Part shown: piece after piece, positions 10,479 through 24,349 of the stretch
How the letters are laid out: each line of letters opens with the position of its first letter
Numbering within the stretch: the first letter of the stretch is position 1
Origin: Tubiluchus corallicola
Taxonomy: Eukaryota > Priapulida > Priapulimorpha > Priapulimorphida > Tubiluchidae
Length of the DNA stretch: 62,000 nt
Assembly: GCA_030141605.1 (NCBI GenBank)
Contig: JAQGDQ010000113.1
Coordinates: forward strand, 267,501-329,500
Reading direction: 5' to 3'
Program-made: the position numbers and the translations under genes
The notes under the pieces: model-generated
Databases searched by the model: none
What the model saw: only the letters and a program-made list of their open reading frames with translations
What the model was told of the DNA's origin: nothing

Positions 10479-13400
10479 ATGTTGAAAAGACTTAATCTAA
10501 GATCAGAGACATCCTCCAAAGCACAGCACAAGAAAAACTTCAACAAAAAATATGAAGAGACTGGTCTGAAAAAAGAACTTGGGATCATCTCTGGATGCAC
10601 ATTCATAATGGGGACAATGATAGGCTCTGGTATTTTTATAGCGCCCAAAAGTGTTCTGAGGTTATCTGGATCTGTTGGAGCTTCTCTATTGATCTGGACC
10701 GGATGTGGAATACTTGCACTATTAGGTAACTTTCAAAAACATATACAGCAAAAAAGACATACACTTACTGCGTGTTTTTGGCAGATGAACTTTTGGTAAC
10801 CTTTAACACCCATAATTGATTGATTACAGCAATGACCAATGACGACGACAATGATGACGTTAACCACAAGTACTGAATATTTTTTTTAACGCTGTTGATG
10901 CAAGCTTCCAAGAACATACTTCCTAGATTTGTGTTCCTGAACTCCAAGATTATAATTTCATAGGTAGAGAGGTACGACTGTTGAGATATCACAATAGCAA
11001 GACTGGGCACTGATATTAACATTTTACAACGTTACTTTGGCCTATAGGTGCTTATTTGACCTTGAACGGAAACTGCTTGGACGGGGTACAAGACTAGTGC
11101 AGGCACCCTTATTATCAATTATAAGTATTACACCCATTTTATTTATCTGGAAGTCTTCTAAGTAAAGTTTTAAAGACAAGATGGCCGTACATACTCGAAA
11201 ATGAAAATTTGTACACTAGAACGAAAACTATTCATTGGAGCTTAAAAGTCGAGTTCCGAGGATTATGATGGCTAGGACACCTTGTATGATTACAAAAAGA
11301 ACCACTAGTAAGAATCGTGTTAAAGTAAGCCTCAAAATTTTGCACAAACCAAAAAAATTGCATAGCTAAGGTGAATAAACATCTTCAAACCAAATCTATC
11401 TTTAGGAGTAGTGGAACATACGCAGTTAGCTGCAGATAGGAGTGGGTGGAATGCTCTAATAAATATTAATGCCTCAACGTTTACAGCAGATAAATGAGTC
11501 ATAGAAGAAGAAAAATTATTAATCACAAGTATCACATATCTGTCATTTTCGACTATTCCTTAGGTGCTCTATGCTATGCAGAGTTGGGCACATCACTTCC
11601 AATGTCTGGAGCAGAGTTTGCTTATTACATGGAAGCTTGGGGATCGAACGAGAATCACGCGTTTCTTGGGTCTATACCTGCATTTCTTTTTGCCTGGACT
11701 AATACCGTGATATTAAAACCTGCTGGATCCGCAATAGTATGCATGACGATGGCAAGGTATGCCCTGACGCCTCTCTACGAATGTGGAGCTCCAGTTTATT
11801 TGCAGAAAATGACAGCAATATTAGCCACATGTAAGTCGGTGGCATTTACAAATTGATTCTCTTTGGTAAGCTAGTTTATTGACTATAATTTTACATAATT
11901 CCAAACTAATACAATATAACAATGGGTAACCAAAAATAAATACAGTCCATTTTAGGAGCATTACCATTAAACTGTCGCATACGATTGGCTGATGTATTTT
12001 AGGGTTCCGAGTAGTTTTCTACTTTCTCTATCCTATATAGCTGTACAGGTAAATAAACTCTAATTGCCTGCAAAGTACAGACTCATTAGCAACATGGCCG
12101 ATTTGCACCTTATGTGCGTTTACTACGAATACACGTTCTCTAATATCTACGAAACAAATCGGTTTAAATTAATTGCAGATTTATTCAAATGAATTTAGAA
12201 TTGTTCAAATCATTAGACCCATTAGCAAGACTAAGACAAACACTTTGAGTGTGTTTAATGCCTAGCTGCATATCTGGCGATCACCAACCAAACATTAGGG
12301 TTAAACACACTTTTTTATTTTTTTATCTCTTGATGTACTAATCTTTCTTGTCTCTTGATGTACTAGTACTAATAATGATCATATATATCGTGTTGATGGA
12401 AAATAAATGATAATACTTAATTAGGCACATGTTCACATGTTTCTTTAGCTCACTGCGGCGTGCTCTTCGGGATCGCTAGGCTTCCATGTGTGCCTGGTGT
12501 TTGCGTTCAATTTGAAGTTTCCCGTCACAGTAAAGGCCTATGTAGACTACCGGGAAACTCACCATTAGTGAGTCACACTCAACGTTGTCATTCTTGCAAG
12601 CAACGCATTCCCGATTTCTTTAAGCGACGCGGGTTTTTTTGGTGTAAAACAAGTTTTGTAACCAAAGCTAGTGGTCACATCCTCTGATTGGGAAAAAGCG
12701 TGTCGTCACTAGGGAAGTGTGTCACTCAGGAACTTTGCCACTTGAATTTCATCGGTATCACGGAAAGCTATCTTTTATGCGCGCAGACTTTCATGAAAAC
12801 GTGTTGCTCACTCACTTTCACAACAAATCGTCGGAGGCGCCTTAATATTGTCTAAGTGATATTTTCTGCAACAGGTGCTCATACTGGTGATCGCCTATCC
12901 GGCATGGCCAAAATTGTTCACATAACGATTGCTAGTTTTTGATTTGTAATATATGTTTTGATTTGTAATATTTGTAATGTATTTGTTATTTTTAATATAG
13001 GTTTAATAACTGGTATTAATTGCCGAAGCGTCAACTATGCTGCCAGGGTTCAAATAATTTTCACTGTTGCAAAAGTTCTAGCGCTTGTCGTTATTATTGT
13101 CGGCGGTATAGTAAACCTTTTTAAAGGTACGTGATCATTAGTAATTAAATTTGTTTCAGTCTAATAACTTGAAACACCATTACTAAAAGGTTTTTAGACT
13201 GAGAAATAGAGATTGAAATTATTAACAATCAGTACAGTAACATGGCAACTGATGAATCAGAAAATTTATATTCCGGACGTTTTAGTCTCCCGGCTCTCAT
13301 CATCTCATTGGGACAGCAAATACTGCTATGACAAATCGGGCAGTTTAAGAAGGTCGCCTCTGAAATTTATTGCAGACTTCTGTATCCGCTTTTCACTGGA

Positions 13401-16400
13401 AGACAGAAATCCATTGAATTAAAATACATTTTGCCACGGGACCAAAGAGTATTTTTGTGAATATTTTCTGAGTGATTAGTATAATTAACTGTTCATGTAT
13501 CTATGTGATTCATATTGACTTCTAATCAATGTTGCGAAATATATTGGCAATCTTATTTCGTCATAACCTAACTACAAATTGCATTTTCAGGGATGACAAC
13601 GCAATTTGAAAATGCTTTCGACAGGTTTGACGAGTCAGTTGAGACTTCATTCTCATCTATGGCTCTGGCATTCTATGGCGGTCTTTGGTCTTACAACAGC
13701 TGGAACAGTTTAAATTACGCAACAGAAGAACTAAAAAAACCCAGGTAGGCTACATTACTGACTGATGTAGCTCAGTTGCTAAACCAAGTGTTTGAGTTTG
13801 AAGGTTTGTAGTGCTGAATAAACCGTTTATCCCCATATAAGAGGAACTAAAGAATACTGAGTCTTGTGTAAATTTTTATTGAGCATGCCTATCGCTTCAA
13901 GAATAATCTAATACCGTTACATAAGTCATAATTTTGTAATAACTATGGCTTTAAGTCATTTTCTTCTTCAAAGTCTCATTCCATGTATTGTAAACATTTA
14001 GGCATTAACATTTATCAGAGTATCCCACCTATTCCTATCTGCTGCCAACAGCGTAAATTCTTCTACCCCTAAAGCTAGATTTGCTTAATGTTGTTGAGCA
14101 TCTTTATTTATCTTAGCTATCTAAGCTGTAATTGGCTTGCCAGGTGGGCTTTTTGCAAGGTTTTAAGGCTTCCTTTAATGCGATTCTTACTGGTGTTTCA
14201 CTTGTTAATCTTACCAGGTGTCGTAGCCATCTTAATCGTCGAACTTCATTTTTGAACTCCAATGAATTTCTTTCGTTCTAGTGCATAAATCTTCATTTTT
14301 GTGAGCTAATGTTCAATGTTCATATGGATGTAAATCCAATACATTTCCAATTAAGCATGGTGTTCCCCAAGGTTCTACTCTAGGACCACTTTTATTTCTT
14401 CTATATATAAACGATATGCCACTAAGTTGCTCAAATTTAATCTTCAGACTTTTTACAGATGACACAAATATTTTTTAAGTGATTCAAATATAGATAACTA
14501 CAATACATTACAAAATTATACCAATCGCCTAGTAAAGCACTTTCAACAATACCTAGTGGTACATTATACAGAAAAGTTCCACACTACAGAAAAAACACTG
14601 CAAAGTTAAAAGTACCTAAACCTAAAGTTCTCACAAAATTACATTCCTACTTTAGTAGTGGGTGGAGAGAGGGTGGGTTTTCACGTCCAGCGACAACAAG
14701 CAAATGGGTGATTTCCGACAAGATGACGGATGTCATTCGTTGATTGGTCGGCTAGAAACACTGGCTCGCATGCGTACAAATATTCCTTACATAAACTCAT
14801 TTATTGCTATTCTTTCAATAAATTTACCTTTTTTTGATTACGTATGACCATCGTATCTTTAAATAATCTGTCCTTAGAAGACTTCTTTGGAACGTGACAA
14901 TCTCAAGTCATAGTAACCCGAATAATAATTTGTTGCATTGTTTGCATTTTCAGAGATTTGATTAAAGCCATACTGATCACGCTGCCGTTTGTCACTTTTC
15001 TTTATGTGGCAACAAACATATCGTATTTTACAGTAATGACGCCAGAGGAACTGTTGGCATCAGAAGCTGTAGCCATTGTAAGTGCAGAAGCAATTGATTA
15101 CAAGCCACGAACAATTTCCACTTTATTCCTCAGCAATAAGCCTTTTCACAATTTCAGTGATTGATGATTATCGTGTGAAGTTTAAAGGTTAAAAGAACCT
15201 AACAACGTTATTTGAACCAGACAACGCATAAATTTGTTTACACTTGGCAACACCTCGTGGCCCACGCTATTGTAGTAGCAGTTTTCGGCGGTTATTTTCG
15301 CTACAGTTATTTGATTTTATGTGGATTGCTGCTGTTAGTTTACTAGTTGTCTTTGAATAAGAATATCATGTTAGTTTTAAAACTATAGACGTGTAGTATA
15401 ATAACAAAAATAACCACATGTTTCACCCGTTTTACCTACTTGTAGTTACTTGCATAAGATCACGTGACGATTGTAGTTAAATAAGACGTGCTAGTTTCAC
15501 TTAGCCTTTGACCTACAACTACTGCGCGTGCGCATAGCGAACCTGCAAAAAGGCTTACTCTTCAACTCCTCAACATTTGCTTTAGTTCATCATAAGCAGT
15601 CACGTAACAGCGAACGTGAAATATTTACTACACACAGCTAAAATAAATTTTGAAGAGTTAAGGAATACAGGATAGCGTCTTAAGTAATTTTTACTTAATT
15701 GATGAAAACATGTCAATTTTATCTACATGATATAGGTTCAAGGGTTTACTCGTAACTTGTCGGCACTTTTTAGCAGTTAGAGCGCATATACTAAAGACAT
15801 TAACATCTCGTACTACTCTAAAATGCTCGCATCAGCTAGTAAAATGCATTTTGTTTCATTGTCCGGTTGTGCACCTAAAACGTGACTGGCTCGCTAAAAA
15901 TGTATTAGAATTTATCTCACTGACAAGACAAAGTAATTAATACTTTGCTTATTTAGTGAAGTGTGCGCTACGAATGCTCTGATTTTTTAACTTCACTTCA
16001 CTTCAATGTTACCTTAGCTTCAATGTTATCTATATTCAGATGACATACCGTCAAAACGGCTGCGGCTAACGGTCATTACGGAGTTCAGATTTTCGGTTTT
16101 TATGGTTTTATTCGGTGTAAGGCAGTAAGACAACATGTAGGTGATTCAAATTTTAAGACGATTATTAGCTAGGAAAGTAATGGGTTTTCAGACAAAATGT
16201 AGGTGATACAAAATTTCAAGACGCATTTTTTAGCTTAGGTAAGAAAATTGTGTTTTTGCTTTTTAAGTGGCTACCAGACCTGCTATTTGCAATCTGATTC
16301 ACAAGACAAGTTGTCACGATAATGTACTCACTAATCGATTGCTATACAAATAGACAACAAATCTTTTACTAGCAGTTTAATCTTTTGCTAGACATGGGCA

Positions 16401-18710
16401 GATGCAATGCTGGGAACAATGGCGTGGATCATACCAGTTTCAGTTGCTCTTTCTACATTTGGAGCAACAAATGGGAGTTTCTTTACAACAGCACGTATAA
16501 CACACGTGGCAGCGAGGGAAAATCATATGCCAGGAATTCTATCACACGTACACGTTAGACATTACACTCCATCTCCTGCTATTATTTTAATGGTGAGAGG
16601 TAATTTTAAACAGATTCATTTTAAAAAGTTCAAGAGTAAATAAATAAGAAACGGTAATTTACAATTGTGATAAAAAATAATCCAGGCATTTCGTTATTCG
16701 TGTAGTCATTCAGGGCTGTCAAAGAATCACTGTTGTGAAGCATTTTCGCAAACTTTAACTTTTGTTGCATGCTTTGTCGTCGATTTTTGTTATTCTCTAT
16801 TCATAGTTCGTATACATGGCTGTAGTGGACTCTATCAGGTATCAAAGTAGCCTCGTAATATTTATAATATTCGTAGTATTCGTAGCATAGTAGTATTCAT
16901 TTTGTATTTATGACATTAACAACGACGACGACAGCAACAGTAACGTGATGACACAAACAGCAGTGACCACGGTAACGATGATGGTAACATTATTGACGAA
17001 GATGACAGTGAGCGAATAGCGGATAATGATAATGATGATCCACATGATGAAAATCACGAAATGGTTATGATATCATGACGATGGCTATAAAAATTGTCAG
17101 TGAATCCATTTTTGGTTCTAGTGATTGGTTTACCTAAAAACCAAAAAGTTTCGCCACAATCCTCCGGCGAAATTGTATTTTCTCAAGTTGTCAAACTTTG
17201 TCTTTATCATTGTCGTTAGTTTTATCTTTTTTATATTATAATAATGCTTTATTTGACATAAAATGGATTACAATAAAATCAGAATCCTCAGTGTAAAAAC
17301 TTATTAATAATTATTAATACGCTGCTAATGGCAAATACGTCAGGTGCAAAACTATAAACTACGGTGCACAAAACTAAAATACAATAGATACAATATGAAA
17401 GGAACAATAAAAGTAAAGTACATAATAAACGTAAGGCGAAGTTTACATTAAGTTATTACAATATACATAAACATATACAATATACATTTACTCATTTCAT
17501 TTGTTGCTATTGCTTCACTAATCTGCTCTTTCGCTGCTATTTTTGATGAGCAACGTAGGATATTTTTCTGCACTATATATAAACAGGATATATAAACAGG
17601 TCACCGAATAAAGGCCAGCATACCTTTATGTTAATTAGTTTAACATTCACATTAAAATGATATTTTATTTCAGGGAGTGCTTGTAATCTTGTACATACTG
17701 CCAGCAAACATCGAAACACTTATAGATTTATTTAGTTTTACTTCTTGGATGTTTTATGGATTATCAATGGTGGCTCTTATTGTTATGAGATGGACTAGAC
17801 CAAACATGGAACGACCAATAAAGGTGAAAATATACTTGAATTTCACATTACATTCCCTAATGTATGGAAGTAAAAATATTGTAGATTTTTATCAAATATT
17901 GGTTTACCCACCCTAATCATGAAATTTAACAGAAATATGATGCTAAACATTAATTTGAGAAAATCGAACTGCGCACAGGAATTTATGTTAAAAATTAGAA
18001 CCTAAGACTATTATATAATGAAACTATGCATTGTATTAACAGGTGGTATTAATCATACCAATATTCGTTTTCATAATGGCAGTCTACCTCGTTGTTGCTC
18101 CTATAGTGGATCATCCTGACGTAGAGTATTTGATTGCTGTAGCTCTTATTTTAACTGGACTCTTCTTCTATGTACCATTGGTTTACTTTCGTTTAAAATT
18201 AAACCTCGTGGGTAAGCTTGCATAATGTATTTATACATAAGTTCTTTTTGACAATGATAGTAAAAGATAACATAGCGTTTCAAAAGCAAAATTCAGCGGA
18301 AGAACTGAATTACAAATTTTAACATTTTGCCAACATATCATGTGCTTCTAGTTTTTGAATGTTCTAGCTATTATTCCTATTTTGAGTTCTTGTTTTCCAT
18401 TAAATTTTCTTACACAGACAAATAGTTGTCATTTTTACGAAATGCGCGTATTGAAACCTGACACACTAGTACCACTAGCCTTAAAACCGTAAATGAAGTT
18501 CAATTCCGAATATCCACACTCGTCAGACTGGAATGTAATCTCTAAAAGCGAAATTGACAGGCTTAAATTATATTAAATTGCTGCAAAAACGTGTCTTTAA
18601 TTTTCATGTTTATAGATCACTTAACGAAATTCTTGCAACTGCTATTGGAAGTAGCACCACCAGATGCCGAGGTACATATGTCGTATAAACCCATTAGAAC
18701 AAAACTGTAG
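10479..18710 (+). CDS. SLC7A gene A: b(0,+)-type amino acid transporter light chain, 9 exons, 510 aa
   Basis: Exons: 10479-10725, 11564-11830, 13001-13126, 13591-13744, 14954-15077, 16392-16592, 17674-17823, 18043-18211, 18616-18710 (TAG). All introns are GT-AG, phases match and the joined length is 1533 nt. The family exchanges neutral or cationic amino acids at the plasma membrane and pairs with an SLC3 heavy chain. Seen in order: [12 protein letters not shown] with [16 protein letters not shown] in TM1; [19 protein letters not shown]; a conserved Cys in YECGAP, matching the heavy-chain disulfide Cys; [16 protein letters not shown] in TM6; [17 protein letters not shown]; and [13 protein letters not shown] at the C-terminus. 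Human SLC7A9 (487 aa) is the closest family member I know. A is the most diverged copy: [18 protein letters not shown] replaces the canonical [11 protein letters not shown], and it has an extra C-terminal tail. The start ATG is the first in frame, and its leader is not split as in B and C. Confidence 0.9.
12430..12860. other. GC-richer unassigned segment in gene A intron 2
   Basis: The base composition shifts clearly within an AT-rich intron. There is no conserved protein signal in any frame that I can see, and no splice-flanked exon fits, because the paralogues have none here. It is probably a transposon remnant of unknown type. Confidence 0.3.
14305..14485 (+). pseudogene. fragment of a LINE reverse transcriptase (palm) in gene A intron 4
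   Basis: In one frame the segment reads the classic non-LTR RT block [20 protein letters not shown], then YINDM, and about 17 residues later FTDDTN in place of the catalytic FADD box, then a stop. Only about 60 residues remain. The style is CR1/Jockey-like. It is a 5'- and 3'-truncated fossil in the same orientation as the gene. Confidence 0.75.
15940..16260 (-). repeat. dispersed repeat R1, copy 1 (gene A intron 5, minus)
   Basis: This segment is the reverse complement of R1 as seen at 28085-28560. Shared blocks on the + strand here include gctacgaatgctctgatt, aatgttatctatattcagat, gcggctaacggtcattacgg and aaattttaagacg. The element has no coding capacity and is about 300-500 bp long. Confidence 0.65.
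16920..17060. repeat. cryptic (GAT/GAC)n-rich tract, gene A intron 6
   Basis: Interspersed acg, gat and atg trinucleotides form an imperfect low-complexity tract. A similar tract lies in gene B intron 4. Confidence 0.5.
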
Positions 18711-19648
18711 GCTGCTGCATGCCCGTGGAAGTTAACTAAAGAAAAGACAACCATACTGGTCAGATAGACCAGATCTACAGACGAATGCAGACCTTTATCA
18801 GAATCGCCTAACGATATATTTGTAATGATTGCGACGACTCTATGTTAATTAGTACTTTTGTGGATAAAATAACATAAGAGAATATGCTATTGATTTGTGG
18901 TATAATATTGTTTTGTGTAACTTTTCTAATATACGGTTCTTTACTTTGCACGTAAAATAAAGGAACCCAAACTCTTTGGTATAAAAATTGCACATAAATT
19001 TATGCTGAGAAAGAGAAGACTATTTGGGTTAACCCTTTACAGCAACTTAACTGCTGTCATTGTTCTTGCATAAATGGTAAAACGCTATACTATTATACTA
19101 TTAATGCACTTAAATTTGCATAGTTTATTACAAATCTAGTAATACGAGTACGGAAGGCTGGAAATCATTTAATTTTTTAGATCGTTTGTCTAGCCCAACA
19201 CAGGATCAACCTTGCCTTATGTTCGTTTTTATTTTAATTTAACTTTTAGGACTTTTTGAAAATATTATAATACCTCTGTGACTTGTAGATTTACTAATTC
19301 TGATATTATAAAAATTCTTATAAAACTGCTTTAATACAAATGTAGCAAGTAGGGGCATGTTAGGAGGTCTTAGATCATACAAAGACATTAAATTTATAGT
19401 TTGTCGACCAGTATACATGTATCATTCAGTATCAACCATACAGGTTAAAGTCTAGAGAAAAATATATACGAAAATGTGTCAATCGTAAATGTTGTTTTGA
19501 CTGAGGTAGTGTGCCTGGATAAATTTTTGTCTTATACTTTATTGCTTGAATGTTGGCTTTTAGGCTGGATTTTTCATTTTAAAATACTTACAAACGTAAC
19601 AAACTATTGCACTGTTATAATAACAAAGCATTCTGCAGTATCATTCAT
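18711..19648. other. short intergenic interval between SLC7A genes A and B
   Basis: This interval has to hold the gene A 3' UTR (AATAAA at 18956-18961) and the gene B promoter. No other gene is seen. The short distance and the same orientation fit tandem duplication. Confidence 0.5.
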
Positions 19649-22600
19649 ATGGCGTCTTCTTCGTTGGAACCAACTTTTATCATTTCAAACCGTTCATTTT
19701 TTGGCGACAACAAATCTACGGGTAAGTGGTGATGTCTTTGTATTTGTTAAATTTTTCTTATAAAAGATTCTTCCAAAAAATATTTAGTTTCATCTTTAAA
19801 GGTTAGGCATTCATTTGTACAATTTATCAAAATGTTAATAAATGGTTTCAGAAGGAAAAGATTTGCACAAGTCCAATGCAAAACTTGTTAACCGGGAAGC
19901 AGACGTCGACAATGCTGAAAAAGTTGACCTAAAGAAAGAACTGGGTTTACTGTCAGGATGTACTCTTATTATAGGAACCATGATAGGTTCTGGAATTTTT
20001 GTTTCCCCTAAGAATGTTTTACGGCACTCAGGGTCGGTTGGAACAGCTTTGATTGTTTGGACAGGCTGTGGCGTATTGGCATTGCTAGGTATGGTTTATT
20101 TGTTAGGTCAGACAACCTAGCGAGAGCACAAACATGTCAGCGGTTTTATTTTATTAAATGAGTAAATGAATTTGCAATGGAAGAAACACCTTCGCATTTG
20201 TTAGTTAAGAGAATTTTTTGTAGTAAACAAAATTTGATGTTACAACAACCACTGAATTCTAAAAACCAAGTAAAAATACCACGTATCGCGTGACACCTCG
20301 CTTCTACGGTAGGTAGATCTTGGCAATCTCCAAGCTTTATATCCAGATTTGCCTGCTACTCCATTACATTTACTTAATCTGATAATTTCTATAGATATGT
20401 GGTAATGACATCGTCTTTCTTTCAAAATATTTCCAGTAATTATTTTACACAATTATTCAACATCAGAAGTACTCCTAGAGACCGAACTGTATTAAAAAAT
20501 GTTCCTCTTTTTCAGCTTCCCTATGCTATGCGGAACTAGGTACATCCATTCCATTGTCTGGTGCAGAATTTTCTTATTACATGGAGGCGTGGGGAAAAAG
20601 TAAAAAACACAACTTCTTGGGTCCAATGCCCGCATTTTTGTTTGCCTGGACGTACGCTACGATGATAAAACCTTCTAGTTTAGCAATACTATCACTGTCT
20701 TTTGCCACGTACGTGCTCGCGCCTTTTTACGAATGCGGCGTACCATCGTACCTAAAGATACTCATGTCAACGTTAGCAATATGTAAGTAAAAGTCAAACG
20801 TGTTAAAAGAAATGGTCAGTTTAATGTAAATAAATGAGTTAAAAACGAAGCAGTACTGTTCTATTGCAATATTTTGGTGTTACACACTTGAACTGAACAA
20901 TTATGCACGTGGTATAACACAGGGGCCTATTTGAGATCAATGTTATAGAACTATTTGCATACGAACTCTTTATTTATTTATTTGTTTATTTCCTCCATTT
21001 ATGTTGTACGTAAATCATTTAAATTAGTTGGTTTTAACTGAACAACAGGTTTCATTAAAGCGCAAGAAAACACTTCACAAATAAAGCTTTTAAAATTCGT
21101 CTTGAAATTTTATATCAACTACTTAATACTTTATATTGTCAGTAACATCAAGGATATGTTTTTGGTAAGCCACTGGTGCACACTGGGATAGCACTGTTTT
21201 ATAAGGTGCTGAAACATTTTAAATTATTAATAATTTTCTTTTTCAATTACGAAATTCTTTCAAATACTTTAGTATAATGCTAAGTAATATAACTTTGTGT
21301 GGATTTTTTTCGGAAGTTCATTTTTTCACGTTTAATTAATTTTACCCTATTCTTAAAAGGAGATTGACTTTAAACAACTAAGATGGTCTGATAGCTCACA
21401 TGCCGTTAAGCTAATTGTCATTTATACGGTCTGGAGGTTTATTAAAATTTTGGATTATCACAGGTTAAAAATCTGTAATTCTCTAAAGTAGTTCTTCGCA
21501 AGTACACTAGAAATGAAATTGCTATTAAACGTGAAATTTCGTGATGCTAATGTTGAGTGCCATATATAATTATTTTAGGCTTATAATCTTATTGATAATC
21601 TTATAATCTTATAAACATTATTGAAACTTATAATCTTTTCATTATGGTTTATTAATAAGGTTTAATAGCAGAAGTCAACTGCCTGAGCGTGAGCTATGCA
21701 GCAAGGGTGCAAAACATCTTCACTTTTGCAAAAGTAGCTGCTCTTTTTATCATCATAATTGGTGGCGCTGTTAACTTATTTAAAGGTAACGCTATTTAAC
21801 AAATTTAATCATAAATAGAACAAAATAATTTTGAAACACTATTCTAGGGTTTGCAAGAGCATTATGGTAATCACAAATATACTTACCTTACCTTCATCAT
21901 TAATGGCGCAAAGATGCTGCTGATGATGATGATGTTGATGATGATGATGACGATGATAACGATCACGGCAATGACTACGATAATGACGATGATAATAGTG
22001 ATGATGATATGATGATATGTATAAGAAATGACAACGATAATGACAATCTGATGAAAGTGATGGCAACTGCAAGGGTGATAATGGTGACAATTTTCACGAC
22101 AAAGTTAACCCAATTATAAGAAATGTAAGAGAACTATATATTTATGGGGTGCAACATGCATAACACACCTGACATTATAGTTAGGACAATCTCCGATATT
22201 TAAAACTGACAAAGCGTCTGTAATGAATTAATGAATTACAGACCATCTATTTTTAATTGTTTATTAATGTGATTTTTTATTTATTTATTTAATTAATTTT
22301 TATATATTTTCATGATTTTAGGAATGACTGATAATCTCCGTAACGGATTTGAATCATTCCAGTCAGAAGCTGAAACTTCATTTGCAAAAATAGCTTTAGC
22401 ATGTTACAGTGGTCTCTGGGCGTACAATAGTTGGAACAATTTGAACTACGTCGTAGAAGAGCTTAAAAATCTGAAGTAAGTTGCAAAATTTCCAACCAAA
22501 ACACACAGCTGAGTTGCGCGAATATTCGTAACCACCTGGATTCGGTACACTCTCTAAGCGTCTCATTAACTGTACCGATTATGGCTTTTTATTCATTTGT

Positions 22601-24259
22601 TGAAAGATGTATACTCAGCTGAATGTGTTTGAGTCACTTCTACCTGTTACATGGCTGATCTTAGAGGAATACCCTAATAGTAGGCCTAAACAGCTACTCG
22701 TCTAGTGATTATCCCATCTAGTTATTAGCATCACTTTGAATAATCCCAGACATTTAATGCTATTATTAATTCTGGCTTGTAGAAGTATGTGGAATGTCAC
22801 GAATGTTAATTTTTCTAATATTATTGATGTATTTGAAAATGAAAACACATTTAAAATTTATCATGAAATAGTGAACTTATTTACGGATTAATTAATATTA
22901 TTTTGAGACTAGGCCATTGACTTTCGTCAAACAAAAATTTATAATTCATAAAGTTTTAACCAGTTCAGTGGAGTTTATTCTCTGGCATGTTATGTATAGT
23001 ATTGTACTTTTCATTGCAGCATTGTATAGGCATAGATTTGATGTACTTAACTATGTAGCGCATTGCAATTATGTATCTTTGTCTGTTCTCGATGCGACAT
23101 TTTGTTAATATCCTTTTCAGTTATAGTTATTTTTTTATATTCTGGTTATTCTGGTTACCAATTGTTATAGTGTATTAGTCTAGAATTATACAGAATTATA
23201 GTCAATAAACTATTGCTACTGATACTACTGGAGAAAGAAAATGTCTTCAAGTTATTGAATCATAGACATCTATTATGAAGATGATACATGCCACAGTTTT
23301 CTATTTAGTATGTCTGTTTGCAGGGATTTAATTCGCGCCATCTTGATTTCCATACCACTGGTCACATTTCTCTATGTGTCTACCAACGTCTCCTATTTTA
23401 CAGTAATGACACCAGAGGAGCTCTTGGCCTCAGAAGCCGTTGCCGTGGTTAGTAACATAATTGTTTTTCAGATTGTCGCTTACTATAATAATTGGATTAG
23501 TTGCAAGTAGACAGAGCAAAGGCAATATTGTAGCCTTTATTTGAAAAGGAAATTAACTCTACTCACTGAAGACTAAAAGTTATGTTGTGTTATGGTCAAC
23601 ACAATTTGTTAACCAGAAATTCAGTCCATTCTTTCAAAGATGGTTTGTTGATTAAAAACTTGTCCATATGCCAGGCAAGCAATATCAATAAAATGTGAAT
23701 TGTAGGTCAATTCATTTGACAATTTGCAAGTTAGTTATTATTTACAGATTACTTTGATAGCATGCAAATTCCGTTTAATTGTTGTTTCACTTTCTCACTT
23801 GGGGTACTATATTTTTACAGACTTGGGCAGAGGCAATGCTTGGTTCCTTTGCTTGGATCATACCTCTGTTCGTGGCATTTTCGACATTCGGTGCTGCAAA
23901 CGGAAGCTGCTTCACTGCAGGTAGAATAACACACGTAGCAGCTAGAGAGAAATACATGCCTGATATTCTGTCTCATACCCACGTCACACGATATACGCCA
24001 TCTCCGGCCATTATTCTAAATGTAAGTTCAAAGAAACTATTAAACTATTGTGAACATATGTTGTGCTTATTGTGACCTTTTTATTGTATCTTGTGTCTGT
24101 TTTGAATCTTTTTTGTATGATATAACGCATTTTACGTTAATATGTTTGATTTAAAATTGATTTTTGATTTACCTTTATGTTTGATATGCGATATTTATGC
24201 TGATTGGTTTCCTATTTGCATTACAATTTGGAGATTATTGTTTTTGTTTATCCCTTAAG

Positions 24260-24349
<90 letters not shown>

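Noticed and set aside
13760-13860. tRNA gene (gatgtagctcagttgctaaa)
   Set aside because: It resembles an A box, but the expected B box and a closing acceptor stem are not found at the right distance.
10479-18710. Gene A as a pseudogene because of its divergent TM8 region and leader
   Set aside because: All nine exons join in frame with GT-AG introns and no internal stop, and the signature helices are kept.
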